Shown here: piece after piece, positions 8,168 to 18,163 of the stretch | Numbering within the stretch: the first letter of the stretch is position 1 | Layout of the letters: every line of letters begins with the position of its first letter | From: Lachnoclostridium sp. UBA3320 | GTDB lineage: Bacteria; Bacillota; Clostridia; Lachnospirales; Lachnospiraceae | Length of the DNA: 60,258 nucleotides | Assembly (NCBI GenBank): GCA_002361175.1 | Contig: DESG01000092.1 | Span: 1-60,258 of the forward strand | Direction: 5' to 3' | Position numbers and translations under genes: made by a program | The notes under the pieces: model-generated | What the model was told of the DNA's origin: nothing | What the model saw: the letters and a program-made list of their open reading frames with translations, nothing else | The model's database searches: none

Positions 8168-8403
8168 AATTAAATCTGCCTCCCATATTTGTAAATGAAA
8201 TCTTTAATTTAAAATGCATATCTGGCACATATTAAATATCATAACATAAAACTACTATAAATGTAAACTTAAAATAATCCTGTAGAATAAATTTAAGGAA
8301 CTACCTCAATATTTAAATACTATAGGGCTTGCGCTATATGGTGTTTTTTGTTACAATAAATTTTGGTTACTGGCTTTTATAATATACTATATGGAGGTGA
8401 ATT
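8168..8403. other. Divergent intergenic region between cca and plsX
   Basis: This 236-base AT-rich gap holds the plsX promoter at 8329-8357 and presumably a minus-strand promoter for cca that I could not pick out. There is no FapR-like gene here. I see no other feature. Confidence 0.5.
8329..8357 (+). promoter_or_regulatory. Promoter of the plsX-acpP-rnc-smc-ftsY operon
   Basis: TTGCGC at 8329-8334 and TACAAT at 8352-8357 are separated by 17 bases. The start of transcription would be about 40 bases before the plsX ATG. No other strong candidate lies in the gap. Confidence 0.55.
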
Positions 8404-9408
8404 ATGGGCGTTATAAGAGTAGTAGTTGATGCAATGGGCGGTGATAATGCGCCAGAAGCACCTGTTGCAGGTGCAGTAGAAACATTAAATGAAGTTTCCA
8501 ATATAAATATTATTCTTGTAGGACGAACAGACGATATACAAAAAGAATTAGACAAACATACATATGATAAAGAGCGCATAAGTATTGTACATGCAGATGA
8601 TGTTATTGGATTTGACGAACCTCCTGTTATGGCTATCAGAAAAAAGAAAAAGTCTTCTATTGTGGTTGGCATGAATCTAGTAAAGCATGGTGATGCAGAT
8701 GCATTTGTTTCTGCTGGAAGTACTGGTGCGATACTTGTAGGAGGACAGTTTGTTGTAGGACGTATAAAAGGTATTGAGCGCTCGCCATTAGCACCGCTTA
8801 TTCCTACTGCTAATGGTTTAGCACTTCTTATTGACTGCGGTGCTAATGTTGATGCAAGAGCCTCACATCTTGTCCAATTTGCAAAGATGGGTTCTATATA
8901 TATGGAACATGTAGTTGGTATTAAAAATCCAAGGGTGGCGATAGTAAATATTGGAGCAGAAGAAGAAAAAGGGAATATGCTGGTTAAGGAGACATATCCT
9001 TTATTAAAGGAATGCAAGGACATTAATTTTACAGGAAGTATTGAAGCACGTGATATTCCTAAAGGAAACGCTGATGTTATAGTATGTGAGGCATTTGTTG
9101 GCAATGTAATCCTTAAACTTTATGAAGGACTTGCATCAACTCTTATAGGCAAGATAAAAGAGGGACTTATGTCCTCTTTACAAAGTAAAGCAGGTGCGCT
9201 TCTTATTAAACCAGCGCTTAAAAAGACATTAAAACAATTTGACACATCAGAACAAGGTGGTGCGCCACTTTTAGGACTTAATGGACTTGTAGTAAAAGCA
9301 CATGGAAGCTCAAGCTCTTTAGAAATAAAGCAGGCAATTAAACAGTGTATCCATTTTAGTGAAGAAAAGATTAATGAAAAAATTAAAGAGAATTTAACTA
9401 TTGAATAA
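8404..9408 (+). CDS. plsX: Phosphate acyltransferase PlsX
   Basis: Converts acyl-ACP to acyl-phosphate, the acyl donor for PlsY in phospholipid synthesis. It has 334 residues, normal for the family. The start IRVVVDAMGGDNAPEAPV is diagnostic, and SAGSTGAILVGG and the late EQGGAPLLGLNG stretch support it. GGAGG lies 7 bases before the ATG. It opens an operon with acyl carrier protein, RNase III, SMC and FtsY, a common Firmicutes arrangement that links lipid supply with RNA processing and chromosome packaging. Confidence 0.96.
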   Translation: MGVIRVVVDAMGGDNAPEAPVAGAVETLNEVSNINIILVGRTDDIQKELDKHTYDKERISIVHADDVIGFDEPPVMAIRKKKKSSIVVGMNLVKHGDADAFVSAGSTGAILVGGQFVVGRIKGIERSPLAPLIPTANGLALLIDCGANVDARASHLVQFAKMGSIYMEHVVGIKNPRVAIVNIGAEEEKGNMLVKETYPLLKECKDINFTGSIEARDIPKGNADVIVCEAFVGNVILKLYEGLASTLIGKIKEGLMSSLQSKAGALLIKPALKKTLKQFDTSEQGGAPLLGLNGLVVKAHGSSSSLEIKQAIKQCIHFSEEKINEKIKENLTIE

Positions 9409-9425
9409 GGCGGTGTCATATCATA

Positions 9426-9647
9426 ATGGAATTTGAGAAACTTCAAATGATAATAGCAGAGGTATTGTCTATAGATGCTTGCAGCATCAGTCGAGATATG
9501 TCTTTTTATGATGATTTAGGAGCAGACTCTCTTGAACTGTTCCAGATAGTTATGGGCGTAGAGGGGGAGTTTGACATAGTAATTGAAGAAAATACTGTAA
9601 ATGAAATGAATACAGTTGATGATTTGTATAAACTAATAATTAGTTAG
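9426..9647 (+). CDS. acpP: Acyl carrier protein
   Basis: A 73-residue acidic four-helix carrier protein. The phosphopantetheine attachment serine is in LGADSLELFQIVM near residue 37. It carries acyl chains for fatty acid synthesis and is the donor form used by the PlsX encoded 17 bases upstream. Compared with common AcpP sequences the N-terminal part is less typical (SIDACSISRDMSFYDDL), so it could be a second ACP, but the gene context favours the fatty-acid or phospholipid role. Confidence 0.88.
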   Translation: MEFEKLQMIIAEVLSIDACSISRDMSFYDDLGADSLELFQIVMGVEGEFDIVIEENTVNEMNTVDDLYKLIIS

Positions 9648-9688
9648 TCATTGTGTCATTCTTGAACACATATAGGGGAATTTGCCAG

Positions 9689-10387
9689 ATGAAACAGGAT
9701 ATAATATTAGAATTTGAAGAAAAAACTGGTTATAAATTTAAAAAACCAGATTTACTTGTTACAGCTCTTACACACAGTTCATATTCAAATGAAAATAGGC
9801 TAAAAAAGTATAATTGTAATGAAAGGCTTGAATTTCTTGGTGATGCTGTCCTTGAATTGGTTTCAAGCGAATATATATATGATAAAAACCCTGATAAGCC
9901 CGAAGGCGATTTGACAAGAATAAGGGCAAGTTATGTATGTGAGCCTACTCTTGCATTATGTGCAAGGGAACTTTGTCTTGGCAGTTATATCCAGCTTGGC
10001 AGAGGTGAAGATTTAACAGGAGGTCGTGAGAGGGATTCTATACTTTCTGATACGCTTGAGGCCACTATAGGGGCAGTGTATCTTGATGGAGGTTTTGAAT
10101 GTGCTAGACAGTATATATATAAGCATATTTTAAAAGATATTGAAAAAAAGAAATTATTTTATGATAGTAAAACCATCTTGCAAGAAATTATTCAGGCAGA
10201 ACATAAAAATCTTGAATATGAACTTCTTAATGAAGAGGGTCCTGACCATAATAAGTCCTTTACAGTGTCTGTAAATATTGATGGTGTAAGACTTACAACA
10301 GCTACTGGCAGAACAAAGAAAAAGGCTGAACAGTCTGCTGCATATCAGGCAATTCTTAAGCTCGGTGTTTGTAAGGATGGGAGATAA
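9689..10387 (+). CDS. rnc: Ribonuclease III
   Basis: Cleaves double-stranded RNA, notably in rRNA precursor processing. The RNase III signature NERLEFLGDAVLELVSSEYIY is in the N-terminal half, with the second catalytic acid region DTLEATIGAVYLDGG. A double-stranded-RNA-binding domain ends the protein with TGRTKKKAEQSAAYQAIL. I chose the ATG at 9689 (232 residues). It follows an AGGGGA site, although an in-frame GTG at 9653 would add 12 residues without any ribosome binding site. The smc gene begins three bases after the stop. Confidence 0.94.
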   Translation: MKQDIILEFEEKTGYKFKKPDLLVTALTHSSYSNENRLKKYNCNERLEFLGDAVLELVSSEYIYDKNPDKPEGDLTRIRASYVCEPTLALCARELCLGSYIQLGRGEDLTGGRERDSILSDTLEATIGAVYLDGGFECARQYIYKHILKDIEKKKLFYDSKTILQEIIQAEHKNLEYELLNEEGPDHNKSFTVSVNIDGVRLTTATGRTKKKAEQSAAYQAILKLGVCKDGR

Positions 10388-10390
10388 CTG

Positions 10391-13300
10391 ATGTATTTGA
10401 AAAGTCTTGAGGTACATGGATTTAAGTCATTTGCCAATAAACTAATTTTTGAATTTCATAACGGCATTACAGCTATTGTAGGTCCTAATGGAAGTGGCAA
10501 AAGTAATGTTGCTGATGCTATGAGATGGGTTTTAGGCGAACAGAGTGCAAAGCAGCTTCGTGGTGCAAAAATGGAAGATGTTATATTTGCGGGAACACAG
10601 ATGCGCAAGCCTTTAGGATATGCATATGTAGCAATTACGATAAATAATGAAGACCAGAAACTTAATGTGCCATATAATGAAGTAAAGATTGCAAGGCGTG
10701 TATATCGTTCTGGAGAAAGTGAATACCTTTTAAATGGTGCACAATGCAGGCTAAGAAATATTCAAGAACTTCTTTTTGATACAGGTATAGGTAAAGAAGG
10801 ATATTCTATTATTGGACAAGGACAGATTGATAAAATACTTAGTTCAAAGCCAGAGGAACGCCGTGAACTTTTTGATGAAGCTGCTGGAATAGTAAAATAT
10901 AAAAAGCGCAAAGCAGAAGCAGAAAAGAATTTAGAAGAAGAAAAGCAGAATCTGGTGCGTATTGAGGATATTCTTTCAGAGCTTGGCAGACAGATACTTC
11001 CACTTGAAAGGCAAGCTGCAAAAGCAAAGGAATATTTAAAATACAGAGATGAACTTAAAAACCTTGACATTAATATGTTTCTTATAGAATACAAGAAAAT
11101 TGGCAGTGAACTTGAAGATGTATGCAATAAGATAGAAATAGCTGTTAGTGATTTAGATAATGCAAAGTTTGGTTTTGATGAAAGTAAGCAAAAGTATGCA
11201 GAGCTTGAAGAACAGTTAAATAACTTAAATAACAGTATCGATTCTGGCAGTACAGATTTATCTGCAAAAAAAGTAAAGCTTAATGACTATGAAAATGATA
11301 TAAAAGTATTAAATGAGCAGATAAATGCTATACACCAGAGTGAACAACACTATAAAGAACAAATTGAAAGTTTTAAGAGCCGCAGAGAAATACTTAATAA
11401 AGAACTTAAAGATTATAGCACAAATGCTGACGAAAATAATAGTGAACTTGAAAGACTTCATGCAGAAAAGAAAGATAATGAGAATAAGTTAAGTGATATT
11501 TTAGAAAAAGCAGACATAAATGAAAAAGAGATTGAAAAGTGTAGAAACAATATTATGGAAACTGTTAGGGAAGTGTCAGAGATTAAAGCTGAACAAAACA
11601 AACTAGAAACACTTCTTGAACAAAACAATATTAAAAAAGCAGAGTTTACACAAAGGATTATAAAGAATAAATCAGATGCTTTTTTGTTTAATGAAACAAT
11701 GGAGCGTGAAGCAAAAAGCCTTAAAGATATTTCAGAAGAGATTGCCTTAAAAAAATCAGAGGATAAAGAACTTAAACAGACAATAGAAAAGTTTGAAAGT
11801 GACAGTGAAAACTTGCAGCTTGAGTATAGAGAAGTTGAAAAACAATTTCATATTGACAACTCCCGTCTTGCATCTCTTAAAAATATGGCAGAACGCTATG
11901 AAGGTTTTGGACAGAGTACTAGGCGTATAATGGAGCAAAAAGATAAGCACAGTGGCATAATTGGCGTTGTGGCTGATATAATCAAAGTAAATAAAGAATA
12001 TGAAATTGCAGTTGAAACTGCGCTTGGAGGCAGTATACAAAATATTGTTACAGATAATGCACAGACTGCAAAGGAAATGATACAGTTTTTAAAACAGAAC
12101 AAGTATGGACGTGCTACATTTCTGCCACTTACTGATATAAAAGCTAGAAAAGAGATTAATTCAGATGATATTATGATGCAAAAAGGCGTTATAGGGACTG
12201 CATCTTCACTTGTTGAAACAGAAAATATATTTAAAGAGCTGGTCAAATATCTCCTTGGAGGCTTTGTAGTTGTTGACAATATTGACAATGCCATAGTGCT
12301 TGCAAGAAAATATAATCATACTATAAGAATCGTTACTAAAGAGGGGGATTTATTAAGCCCTGGTGGCTCAATGTCTGGTGGTGCATTTAAAAATAGCGCA
12401 AATCTGCTTGGCAGAAGGCGTGAGACAGAAAGTCTTGAAAAGTCTGTTAAAGAACTTAAGGAAAAGCTTTCTGAATTGTCTAATTTACTTGAAGCAGTAG
12501 AGAATAAAAGGGCAAGTATATTAAAAGAAGTTACTGATAATGAAAAAGCGATACAGGAACTTGTTTTAAAGCAAAACACTGCCAAGATAAATTATGAGAG
12601 AGCTTTAAGTGATTTTAAAGCCAATGAAGAAAAATTGGCACATATACATCTTGAGGCGAAGGATACCACATCAAAGAATACTAAACTTTTACAAGCTTTG
12701 GAACAGATTAATGTAAAACTTAAAGATAATGCCGACAAAAATAAGTCTTATGAAGACAAAATTGTCTTGTTAAATGGTCAACTGGAAGAATTGCACAGTT
12801 TTGAAGAAGAGATAAATAAAAAGGCTTCAAATATTATGTTAGAGATTACATCGCTCGAAGGCAGACAAAACTTTATTGCTGAAAATACTAACCGTGTAAA
12901 TCAAGAAGTAAAAGGCATTGAAAATAAGCTTACAGAAGTTTCTGAAAGCAGTAAAAATATAGATGTGGATATTGCTAAGAAATATCAGGAGATAAAGGAT
13001 GTTAATACAGAGATAAAAAAATCCGGACAGGAGATAAAAAACTTAGAAGAAGTGCTTGAACAAAAGAAAAAAGAGCGTGAAGAGCTGTCAAAAAAACATA
13101 AGGAATGTCTTTTGCAAAGAGATGAAATGTCAGACTTAATAAATAGGCTTGACAAAGAATGTTTTCGTCTTAACAGCCAAAAGGAAAAGCTTGAAGGGCA
13201 AATAAACTCCTATACAGAGTATATGTGGGAGCAATATGAACTTACATACCATAGTGCTAAAGATTTAAAGACAGAGACGAATTTAAGCTTTAATGACATG

Positions 13301-13957
13301 AAAAAGCGCATTGATGAACTGAAAAGCAGTATTAAATTGCTTGGAGATGTTAATATTAACGCTGTAGAACAGTACAATGAGCTTATGGAAAGACATGGGC
13401 TTTTCACAGAGCAGCACGAAGACCTTATGGAGGCATCTGAAGTTTTGATTGGAATAATAGAAGAATTAGATACCGAGATGCGAAAGCAGTTTGAAGTACA
13501 GTTTGAAGGAATAAACAAGCGTTTTGACTATGTATTTAAAGAACTTTTTGGAGGTGGACGAGGCACTATTGAATTAGTTGATGGTGAGGACATACTTGTT
13601 GCGGGGATTAATATAATTGCTCAACCGCCAGGAAAGAAATTACAAAATATGATGCAGCTTTCAGGTGGAGAAAAGGCACTTACAGCGATTGCGCTTCTCT
13701 TTGCAATACAGAGTCTTAAACCTTCTCCGTTTTGCTTGCTTGACGAAATAGAGGCGGCACTAGATGACTCTAATGTTGACAGATTTGCAGACTATCTGCA
13801 TAAATTGTCAAAAGATACTCAGTTTATTGTTATAACGCACCGAAGAGGTACTATGAATGCGGCTGATATACTATATGGTATAACAATGCAGGAAAAAGGA
13901 GTTTCAACTCTTGTATCTGTCAATCTTATTGATACTGACAATAATGAAAGTGCATGA
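10391..13957 (+). CDS. smc: Chromosome segregation ATPase SMC
   Basis: The 1188-residue condensin subunit that loops and compacts the chromosome together with ScpA and ScpB. Walker A GPNGSGKSN is at residues 31-39. Two long coiled coils flank a hinge around residues 515-660 that contains GVVADIIKVNKEYE and YGRATFLPL. The C-terminal head has signature LSGGEKALTAIALLFA and Walker B CLLDEIEAALDDSN. Length and domain order are normal. It starts three bases after rnc and precedes ftsY, the usual order in low-G+C Gram-positives. Confidence 0.97.
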   Translation: MYLKSLEVHGFKSFANKLIFEFHNGITAIVGPNGSGKSNVADAMRWVLGEQSAKQLRGAKMEDVIFAGTQMRKPLGYAYVAITINNEDQKLNVPYNEVKIARRVYRSGESEYLLNGAQCRLRNIQELLFDTGIGKEGYSIIGQGQIDKILSSKPEERRELFDEAAGIVKYKKRKAEAEKNLEEEKQNLVRIEDILSELGRQILPLERQAAKAKEYLKYRDELKNLDINMFLIEYKKIGSELEDVCNKIEIAVSDLDNAKFGFDESKQKYAELEEQLNNLNNSIDSGSTDLSAKKVKLNDYENDIKVLNEQINAIHQSEQHYKEQIESFKSRREILNKELKDYSTNADENNSELERLHAEKKDNENKLSDILEKADINEKEIEKCRNNIMETVREVSEIKAEQNKLETLLEQNNIKKAEFTQRIIKNKSDAFLFNETMEREAKSLKDISEEIALKKSEDKELKQTIEKFESDSENLQLEYREVEKQFHIDNSRLASLKNMAERYEGFGQSTRRIMEQKDKHSGIIGVVADIIKVNKEYEIAVETALGGSIQNIVTDNAQTAKEMIQFLKQNKYGRATFLPLTDIKARKEINSDDIMMQKGVIGTASSLVETENIFKELVKYLLGGFVVVDNIDNAIVLARKYNHTIRIVTKEGDLLSPGGSMSGGAFKNSANLLGRRRETESLEKSVKELKEKLSELSNLLEAVENKRASILKEVTDNEKAIQELVLKQNTAKINYERALSDFKANEEKLAHIHLEAKDTTSKNTKLLQALEQINVKLKDNADKNKSYEDKIVLLNGQLEELHSFEEEINKKASNIMLEITSLEGRQNFIAENTNRVNQEVKGIENKLTEVSESSKNIDVDIAKKYQEIKDVNTEIKKSGQEIKNLEEVLEQKKKEREELSKKHKECLLQRDEMSDLINRLDKECFRLNSQKEKLEGQINSYTEYMWEQYELTYHSAKDLKTETNLSFNDMKKRIDELKSSIKLLGDVNINAVEQYNELMERHGLFTEQHEDLMEASEVLIGIIEELDTEMRKQFEVQFEGINKRFDYVFKELFGGGRGTIELVDGEDILVAGINIIAQPPGKKLQNMMQLSGGEKALTAIALLFAIQSLKPSPFCLLDEIEAALDDSNVDRFADYLHKLSKDTQFIVITHRRGTMNAADILYGITMQEKGVSTLVSVNLIDTDNNESA

Positions 13958-13985
13958 AAAATAGAAAAGAGGAGCTTTTTATATT

Positions 13986-14924
13986 ATGAAAGAAAAGAAA
14001 GGTTTTTTTACCAGGCTTAAAGAGGGACTTACAAAAACCCGTGATAGCCTTGTTGCAGGAATTGATTCAATTTTTAAAGGTTTTTCAGAGATTGATGAGG
14101 ACTTTTATGAAGAACTTGAAGAAGTCCTTATTATGGCAGATATAGGCGTAGCCACTACAGAGAAGATTATTGAAAACTTAAGAGAGAAAGTTAAAGAGCA
14201 GAAGATAAAAGAGATAGAAGTGTGCCGTAAACTTCTTATAGATTCCATAAAGGAACAAATGAGAGTTGATGAGACGGCGTATGACTTTGAAAATGAAGTT
14301 TCTGTAGTTATGATAATAGGTGTAAATGGAGTAGGAAAAACTACTTCTGTAGGAAAACTTGCAGGTCAGTTTAAAAGTAAAGGAAAAAAAGTTGTTCTTG
14401 CAGCAGCAGATACATTTAGGGCAGCAGCTATTGAACAGCTTACAGAATGGGCAGGACGTGCAGGAGTTGATATAATATCAGGGCAGGAAGGCGGTGATCC
14501 TGCTTCAGTTGTGTTTGACGCAGTAAATGCCGCCAAAGCAAGAAATGCAGATGTGCTTATATGTGATACTGCAGGAAGACTTCACAATAAGAAAAATCTT
14601 ATGGAAGAACTTAAAAAGATTAACCGCATAATCGACAGAGAATTTCCAGATGCACGCAGGGAAACTCTTGTTGTGCTTGATGGTACTACAGGACAAAATG
14701 CACTTGTCCAAGCAAAGCAGTTTAATGAAGTAGCAGATATTACAGGTATAATACTTACAAAGCTTGATGGTACAGCAAAAGGAGGTATTGCTATTGCAAT
14801 ACAATCTGAAATGAATATACCTGTAAAATATATAGGAATTGGTGAGAAAATAGACGATTTGCAGAAATTTGATGCAGATTCATTTGTAGATGCATTATTT
14901 TCTACCCAGCCGCCAGAAAATTAA
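13986..14924 (+). CDS. ftsY: Signal recognition particle receptor FtsY
   Basis: SRP receptor GTPase that brings ribosome-SRP complexes to the membrane. It has 312 residues with a very short acidic A region, as in most Firmicutes. In the NG domain G1 is GVNGVGKTT at residues 112-120, followed by DTFRAAA, DTAGR and TKLDGTAKGG. The ATG follows AGAGGAGC. The final codons form the left arm of the terminator that follows. The operon from plsX ends here. Confidence 0.96.
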   Translation: MKEKKGFFTRLKEGLTKTRDSLVAGIDSIFKGFSEIDEDFYEELEEVLIMADIGVATTEKIIENLREKVKEQKIKEIEVCRKLLIDSIKEQMRVDETAYDFENEVSVVMIIGVNGVGKTTSVGKLAGQFKSKGKKVVLAAADTFRAAAIEQLTEWAGRAGVDIISGQEGGDPASVVFDAVNAAKARNADVLICDTAGRLHNKKNLMEELKKINRIIDREFPDARRETLVVLDGTTGQNALVQAKQFNEVADITGIILTKLDGTAKGGIAIAIQSEMNIPVKYIGIGEKIDDLQKFDADSFVDALFSTQPPEN

Positions 14925-14946
14925 CTGCTTATATTTGGCGGCTTTT
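14908..14946 (+). terminator. Terminator at the end of ftsY
   Basis: AGCCGCCA at 14908-14915, inside the last codons of ftsY, pairs with TGGCGGCT at 14936-14943 and a short T run follows. It ends the plsX-ftsY operon 22 bases before ilvA. The T tract is short, so some readthrough is possible. Confidence 0.6.
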
Positions 14947-14967
14947 AGAAAGGAGTAGTTTATAACT

Positions 14968-16185
14968 ATGATGACACTTGATAAATTTGAGGAAGCTTCA
15001 GAAAAAGTAAAAGAAGTCGTGCTTCCTACAAACCTTATTTACAGTGAGTATTTTTCAGCACAGACTGGCAATAAAGTATATTTTAAGCCAGAAAATATGC
15101 AGTATACAGGCGCTTATAAAGTGCGTGGCGCTTATTATAAAATTAGCACATTGTCAGAAGAAGAGAGAAAAAAAGGACTTGTCACCGCTTCCGCAGGAAA
15201 TCATGCGCAAGGAGTAGCATATGCAGCAAAAATATACAATGCTCCAGCTACAATAGTTATGCCAACAACCACACCACTTTTAAAAGTGAACCGCACTAAA
15301 AGCTATGGTGCAGATGTGGTACTGTATGGCTCTGTGTATGATGAAGCATGTCAGTATGCATTAAAACTTACAGAAGAAAAGGGTGCTACATTCGTTCACC
15401 CATTTAATGATGAAACAGTTGCAACAGGACAAGGCACTATTGCAATGGAGATATTTAAAGAACTTCCTACTGTGGATATAATACTTGTGCCTATCGGAGG
15501 AGGTGGGCTTGCAGCAGGTGTATCTACACTTGCAAAATTTCTTAACCCTAATATAAAAGTTATAGGCGTTGAACCATCTGGCGCAAACTGTATGCAGGCA
15601 TCACTTGATGCTGGGGAGGTTGTGACACTTCCAAAAGTTGAAACCATTGCAGATGGTACAGCTGTCAAAACACCAGGAGATAAAGTTTTTCCATATATCA
15701 AAAAAAATATTGATGAGATAATAGCAGTAAAAGACGAAGAACTTATTGTTAATTTTCTTGATATAATTGAAAATCACAAAATGCTTGTTGAAAATTCGGG
15801 CCTTCTTACAGTAGCTGCACTAAAACACCTAAAATGTAAAGGTAAAAAGGTTGTATCAATACTTAGCGGCGGCAATATGGATATAATAACGCTTTCATCT
15901 GTTGTACAGCATGGTCTTATTGAAAGAGGACGTGTATTTACGATATCTGTACTGCTTCCTGACAGACCAGGCGAGCTTGTAAGAGTTGCTAATGTAATTG
16001 CAGGAGCTAATGGAAATATAATAAGACTTGAGCACAACCAGTTTGTAAGCATCAATAGAAATGCAGCAGTTGAACTTACAATTACGATTGAAGCATTTGG
16101 ACATGAGCATAAACAACAGATAATTGAAGCATTAGAAAAGGAAGGTTATAAACCGGAGTCCAAAAACCCTACAGCTATTTATTGA
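14968..16185 (+). CDS. ilvA: Threonine ammonia-lyase with ACT domain
   Basis: PLP enzyme that turns threonine into 2-oxobutanoate and ammonia, the first step to isoleucine. It has 405 residues. The PLP lysine is K51 in TGAYKVRGA, and the phosphate-binding loop is PIGGGGLAAG. A single C-terminal ACT domain (about residues 325-400, SVLLPDRPGELVRVANVI) suggests amino-acid feedback. This short form is common in Clostridia, and both biosynthetic and catabolic roles are possible. Two ATG codons stand together at the start, after GAAAGGAG. The stop codon overlaps a potential hisZ start by one base, which suggests coupling to the histidine genes. Confidence 0.92.
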   Translation: MMTLDKFEEASEKVKEVVLPTNLIYSEYFSAQTGNKVYFKPENMQYTGAYKVRGAYYKISTLSEEERKKGLVTASAGNHAQGVAYAAKIYNAPATIVMPTTTPLLKVNRTKSYGADVVLYGSVYDEACQYALKLTEEKGATFVHPFNDETVATGQGTIAMEIFKELPTVDIILVPIGGGGLAAGVSTLAKFLNPNIKVIGVEPSGANCMQASLDAGEVVTLPKVETIADGTAVKTPGDKVFPYIKKNIDEIIAVKDEELIVNFLDIIENHKMLVENSGLLTVAALKHLKCKGKKVVSILSGGNMDIITLSSVVQHGLIERGRVFTISVLLPDRPGELVRVANVIAGANGNIIRLEHNQFVSINRNAAVELTITIEAFGHEHKQQIIEALEKEGYKPESKNPTAIY

Positions 16186-16235
16186 TGCTAAATGCCAAGA
16201 GTGGATATAGAACAGAATGGAGGAAAAATAAAAGT

Positions 16236-17468
16236 ATGGAATGGGATAGCAATGGCAGCGAACTTCTCCACACACCAGGAGGCGTTAAGGACACTTATGG
16301 TGCAGAGTGTACTAACAGGCTTAAAGTTCAGTCTACTGTGCATGAAGTGTTAAATTCTTATGGTTTTAGAGATATACAGACTCCTGCATTTGAATATTTT
16401 GATATATTTAATAAAGAAAGAGGCACTGTAGCATCCAAGGAAATGTTTAAATTTTTTGACAGAGGCAACAACACCCTAGTTTTAAGACCTGATATGACAC
16501 CTCCTATAGCAAGGTGTGTTGCAAAATATTATAGAGATGAAACTATGCAGATAAGGCTTTGCTACGTTGCAGATACATTTGTAAACACTGGCAAATACCA
16601 AGGAAAACTTCAACAGGTTACGCAGGCAGGAGCTGAACTTTTTAACGATGACAGCTCTGATGCAGATGCAGAAATGGTAGCACTTACAGTTAAGTGTCTT
16701 TTAAAAAGTGGGTTAAAGGAATTTCAAATTGAAGTAGGACACGCTGGTTTCTTTAATGGACTTGCAAAAGAAGCTAATTTTTCAGAAAATGATACTAAAA
16801 AACTTAGAAGCCTTATAGAAAGCAAAAATTTCTTTGGAGTAGAAGATTTACTTGATAATCTTACAGTATCAAAAGAATTAAAAGAAATCTTTTTAAAAAT
16901 GCCAGAAATGTTTAATAACCTTGACGAGGCAGAAGAATTTGTAAAAATGCGCTCAAAAAGCAAAGAAGTGTACAAGGCAATAGAGCGTCTTAAAAAACTC
17001 GAAAATATATTAAAAACTTATGGCTTTGAAAACTATATTACAGTTGATTTAAGTATGTTAAGCAACTACAGTTATTATACAGGTGTTATCTTTAGAGCTT
17101 ACACCTATGGCAACGGTGAAGCAGTGGCAACAGGCGGGCGTTATAACGGACTTGTAAGCCAGTTTGGAAAAGATGCACCAGCCATAGGTTTGGTAATAGT
17201 TATCGACCAGCTTATGATAGCACTGTCACGCCAGAAGCTTTTAAATGAAGAACTGTTACAGGGTACACTTTTGTTATACCCTAAAGCTTTAAGAAACGAA
17301 GCTGTTAAAAAGGCAGAAGAGCTGCGTGATAAAGGCGAAGATGTACAGCTTGTACGCAAAATGTCAGCTAAATCTGTTGAAGAATATGCAGAATATGCAA
17401 AGCGTATGAGAATTGAAAAAATGCTCTTTCTCAAGTCGGAAAATGAGCTTGTAGTAATTGGAGGTTAA
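16236..17468 (+). CDS. hisZ: ATP phosphoribosyltransferase regulatory subunit HisZ
   Basis: A histidyl-tRNA-synthetase-like protein without tRNA charging function. It binds the short HisG and confers histidine feedback. The class II core begins with LLHTPGGVKDTYG, and RPDMTPPIARCVAKYY and SYYTGVIFRAY are recognisable. I chose the ATG at 16236 (410 residues), which lies behind GGAGG with a long 12-base spacer and puts the core near the N-terminus. An ATG at 16185 overlapping the ilvA stop would give 17 more residues and is a real alternative. It is followed closely by the short hisG, as expected. Confidence 0.88.
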   Translation: MEWDSNGSELLHTPGGVKDTYGAECTNRLKVQSTVHEVLNSYGFRDIQTPAFEYFDIFNKERGTVASKEMFKFFDRGNNTLVLRPDMTPPIARCVAKYYRDETMQIRLCYVADTFVNTGKYQGKLQQVTQAGAELFNDDSSDADAEMVALTVKCLLKSGLKEFQIEVGHAGFFNGLAKEANFSENDTKKLRSLIESKNFFGVEDLLDNLTVSKELKEIFLKMPEMFNNLDEAEEFVKMRSKSKEVYKAIERLKKLENILKTYGFENYITVDLSMLSNYSYYTGVIFRAYTYGNGEAVATGGRYNGLVSQFGKDAPAIGLVIVIDQLMIALSRQKLLNEELLQGTLLLYPKALRNEAVKKAEELRDKGEDVQLVRKMSAKSVEEYAEYAKRMRIEKMLFLKSENELVVIGG

Positions 17469-17476
17469 ACTGAGAA

Positions 17477-18118
17477 ATGAAATATTTAACATTTGCACTG
17501 GCAAAAGGAAGGCTTGCGAAACATACGCTTGGACTTTTGGAAAAAATTGGAATTATGTGCGACGAAATGAAAGATGATAAAACCAGAAAGCTTATATTTA
17601 CCAATGAGGAACTTGGGTTCAGATTCTTTTTGTCCAAAGCAACAGATGTGCCTACCTATGTAGAGCTTGGTGCTGCCGATATAGGCGTAGTGGGCAGAGA
17701 TACTATAATTGAAGAAGGACGCAAGCTCTATGAAGTGCTTGACCTTAATTTAGGGAAATGCCGTATGTGTGTGGCAGGGCCTGCAAGCGCAAAAAAGCAG
17801 TTAAGTGATGGTTCTCTTATAAGGGTTGCAAGCAAATATCCAAGAATAGCAAAAGATTATTTCTACAACTGCAAACATCAGACAGTGGAGATAATTAAAT
17901 TAAACGGTTCAGTGGAGCTTGCACCTGTAGTTGGACTAGCAGAGGTTATAGTTGACATTGTGGAAACAGGCTCTACACTTAAAGAGAATGGGCTTGAAGT
18001 ATTAGAAGAGATATGCCCGCTTTCAGCACGTGTTGTAGTTAATGAAGTCAGCATGAAGATGCAGCATGAACGGATAACAAAGCTTATACATGATTTAAAA
18101 AAAGTCGTGCCAGAATAA
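17477..18118 (+). CDS. hisG: ATP phosphoribosyltransferase catalytic subunit, short form
   Basis: Catalyses the first step of histidine synthesis, joining ATP and PRPP. At 213 residues it lacks the C-terminal regulatory domain of long HisG and so depends on HisZ, encoded eight bases upstream. It starts with YLTFALAKGRLAKHTLGLLEKIG and has the PRPP-binding loop VDIVETGSTLKENGLEVLEE. Together they should form the HisG-HisZ hetero-octamer. Confidence 0.95.
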   Translation: MKYLTFALAKGRLAKHTLGLLEKIGIMCDEMKDDKTRKLIFTNEELGFRFFLSKATDVPTYVELGAADIGVVGRDTIIEEGRKLYEVLDLNLGKCRMCVAGPASAKKQLSDGSLIRVASKYPRIAKDYFYNCKHQTVEIIKLNGSVELAPVVGLAEVIVDIVETGSTLKENGLEVLEEICPLSARVVVNEVSMKMQHERITKLIHDLKKVVPE

Positions 18119-18163
18119 AGTCTGAAAAAATGTACAGGCGGAAATGGAGATTGTTAAATTATT

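Noticed and set aside
8367..9104. A 245-codon open frame antisense to plsX
   Set aside because: It lies wholly opposite a well-supported plsX, has no family-like sequence and follows from codon bias of the real gene.
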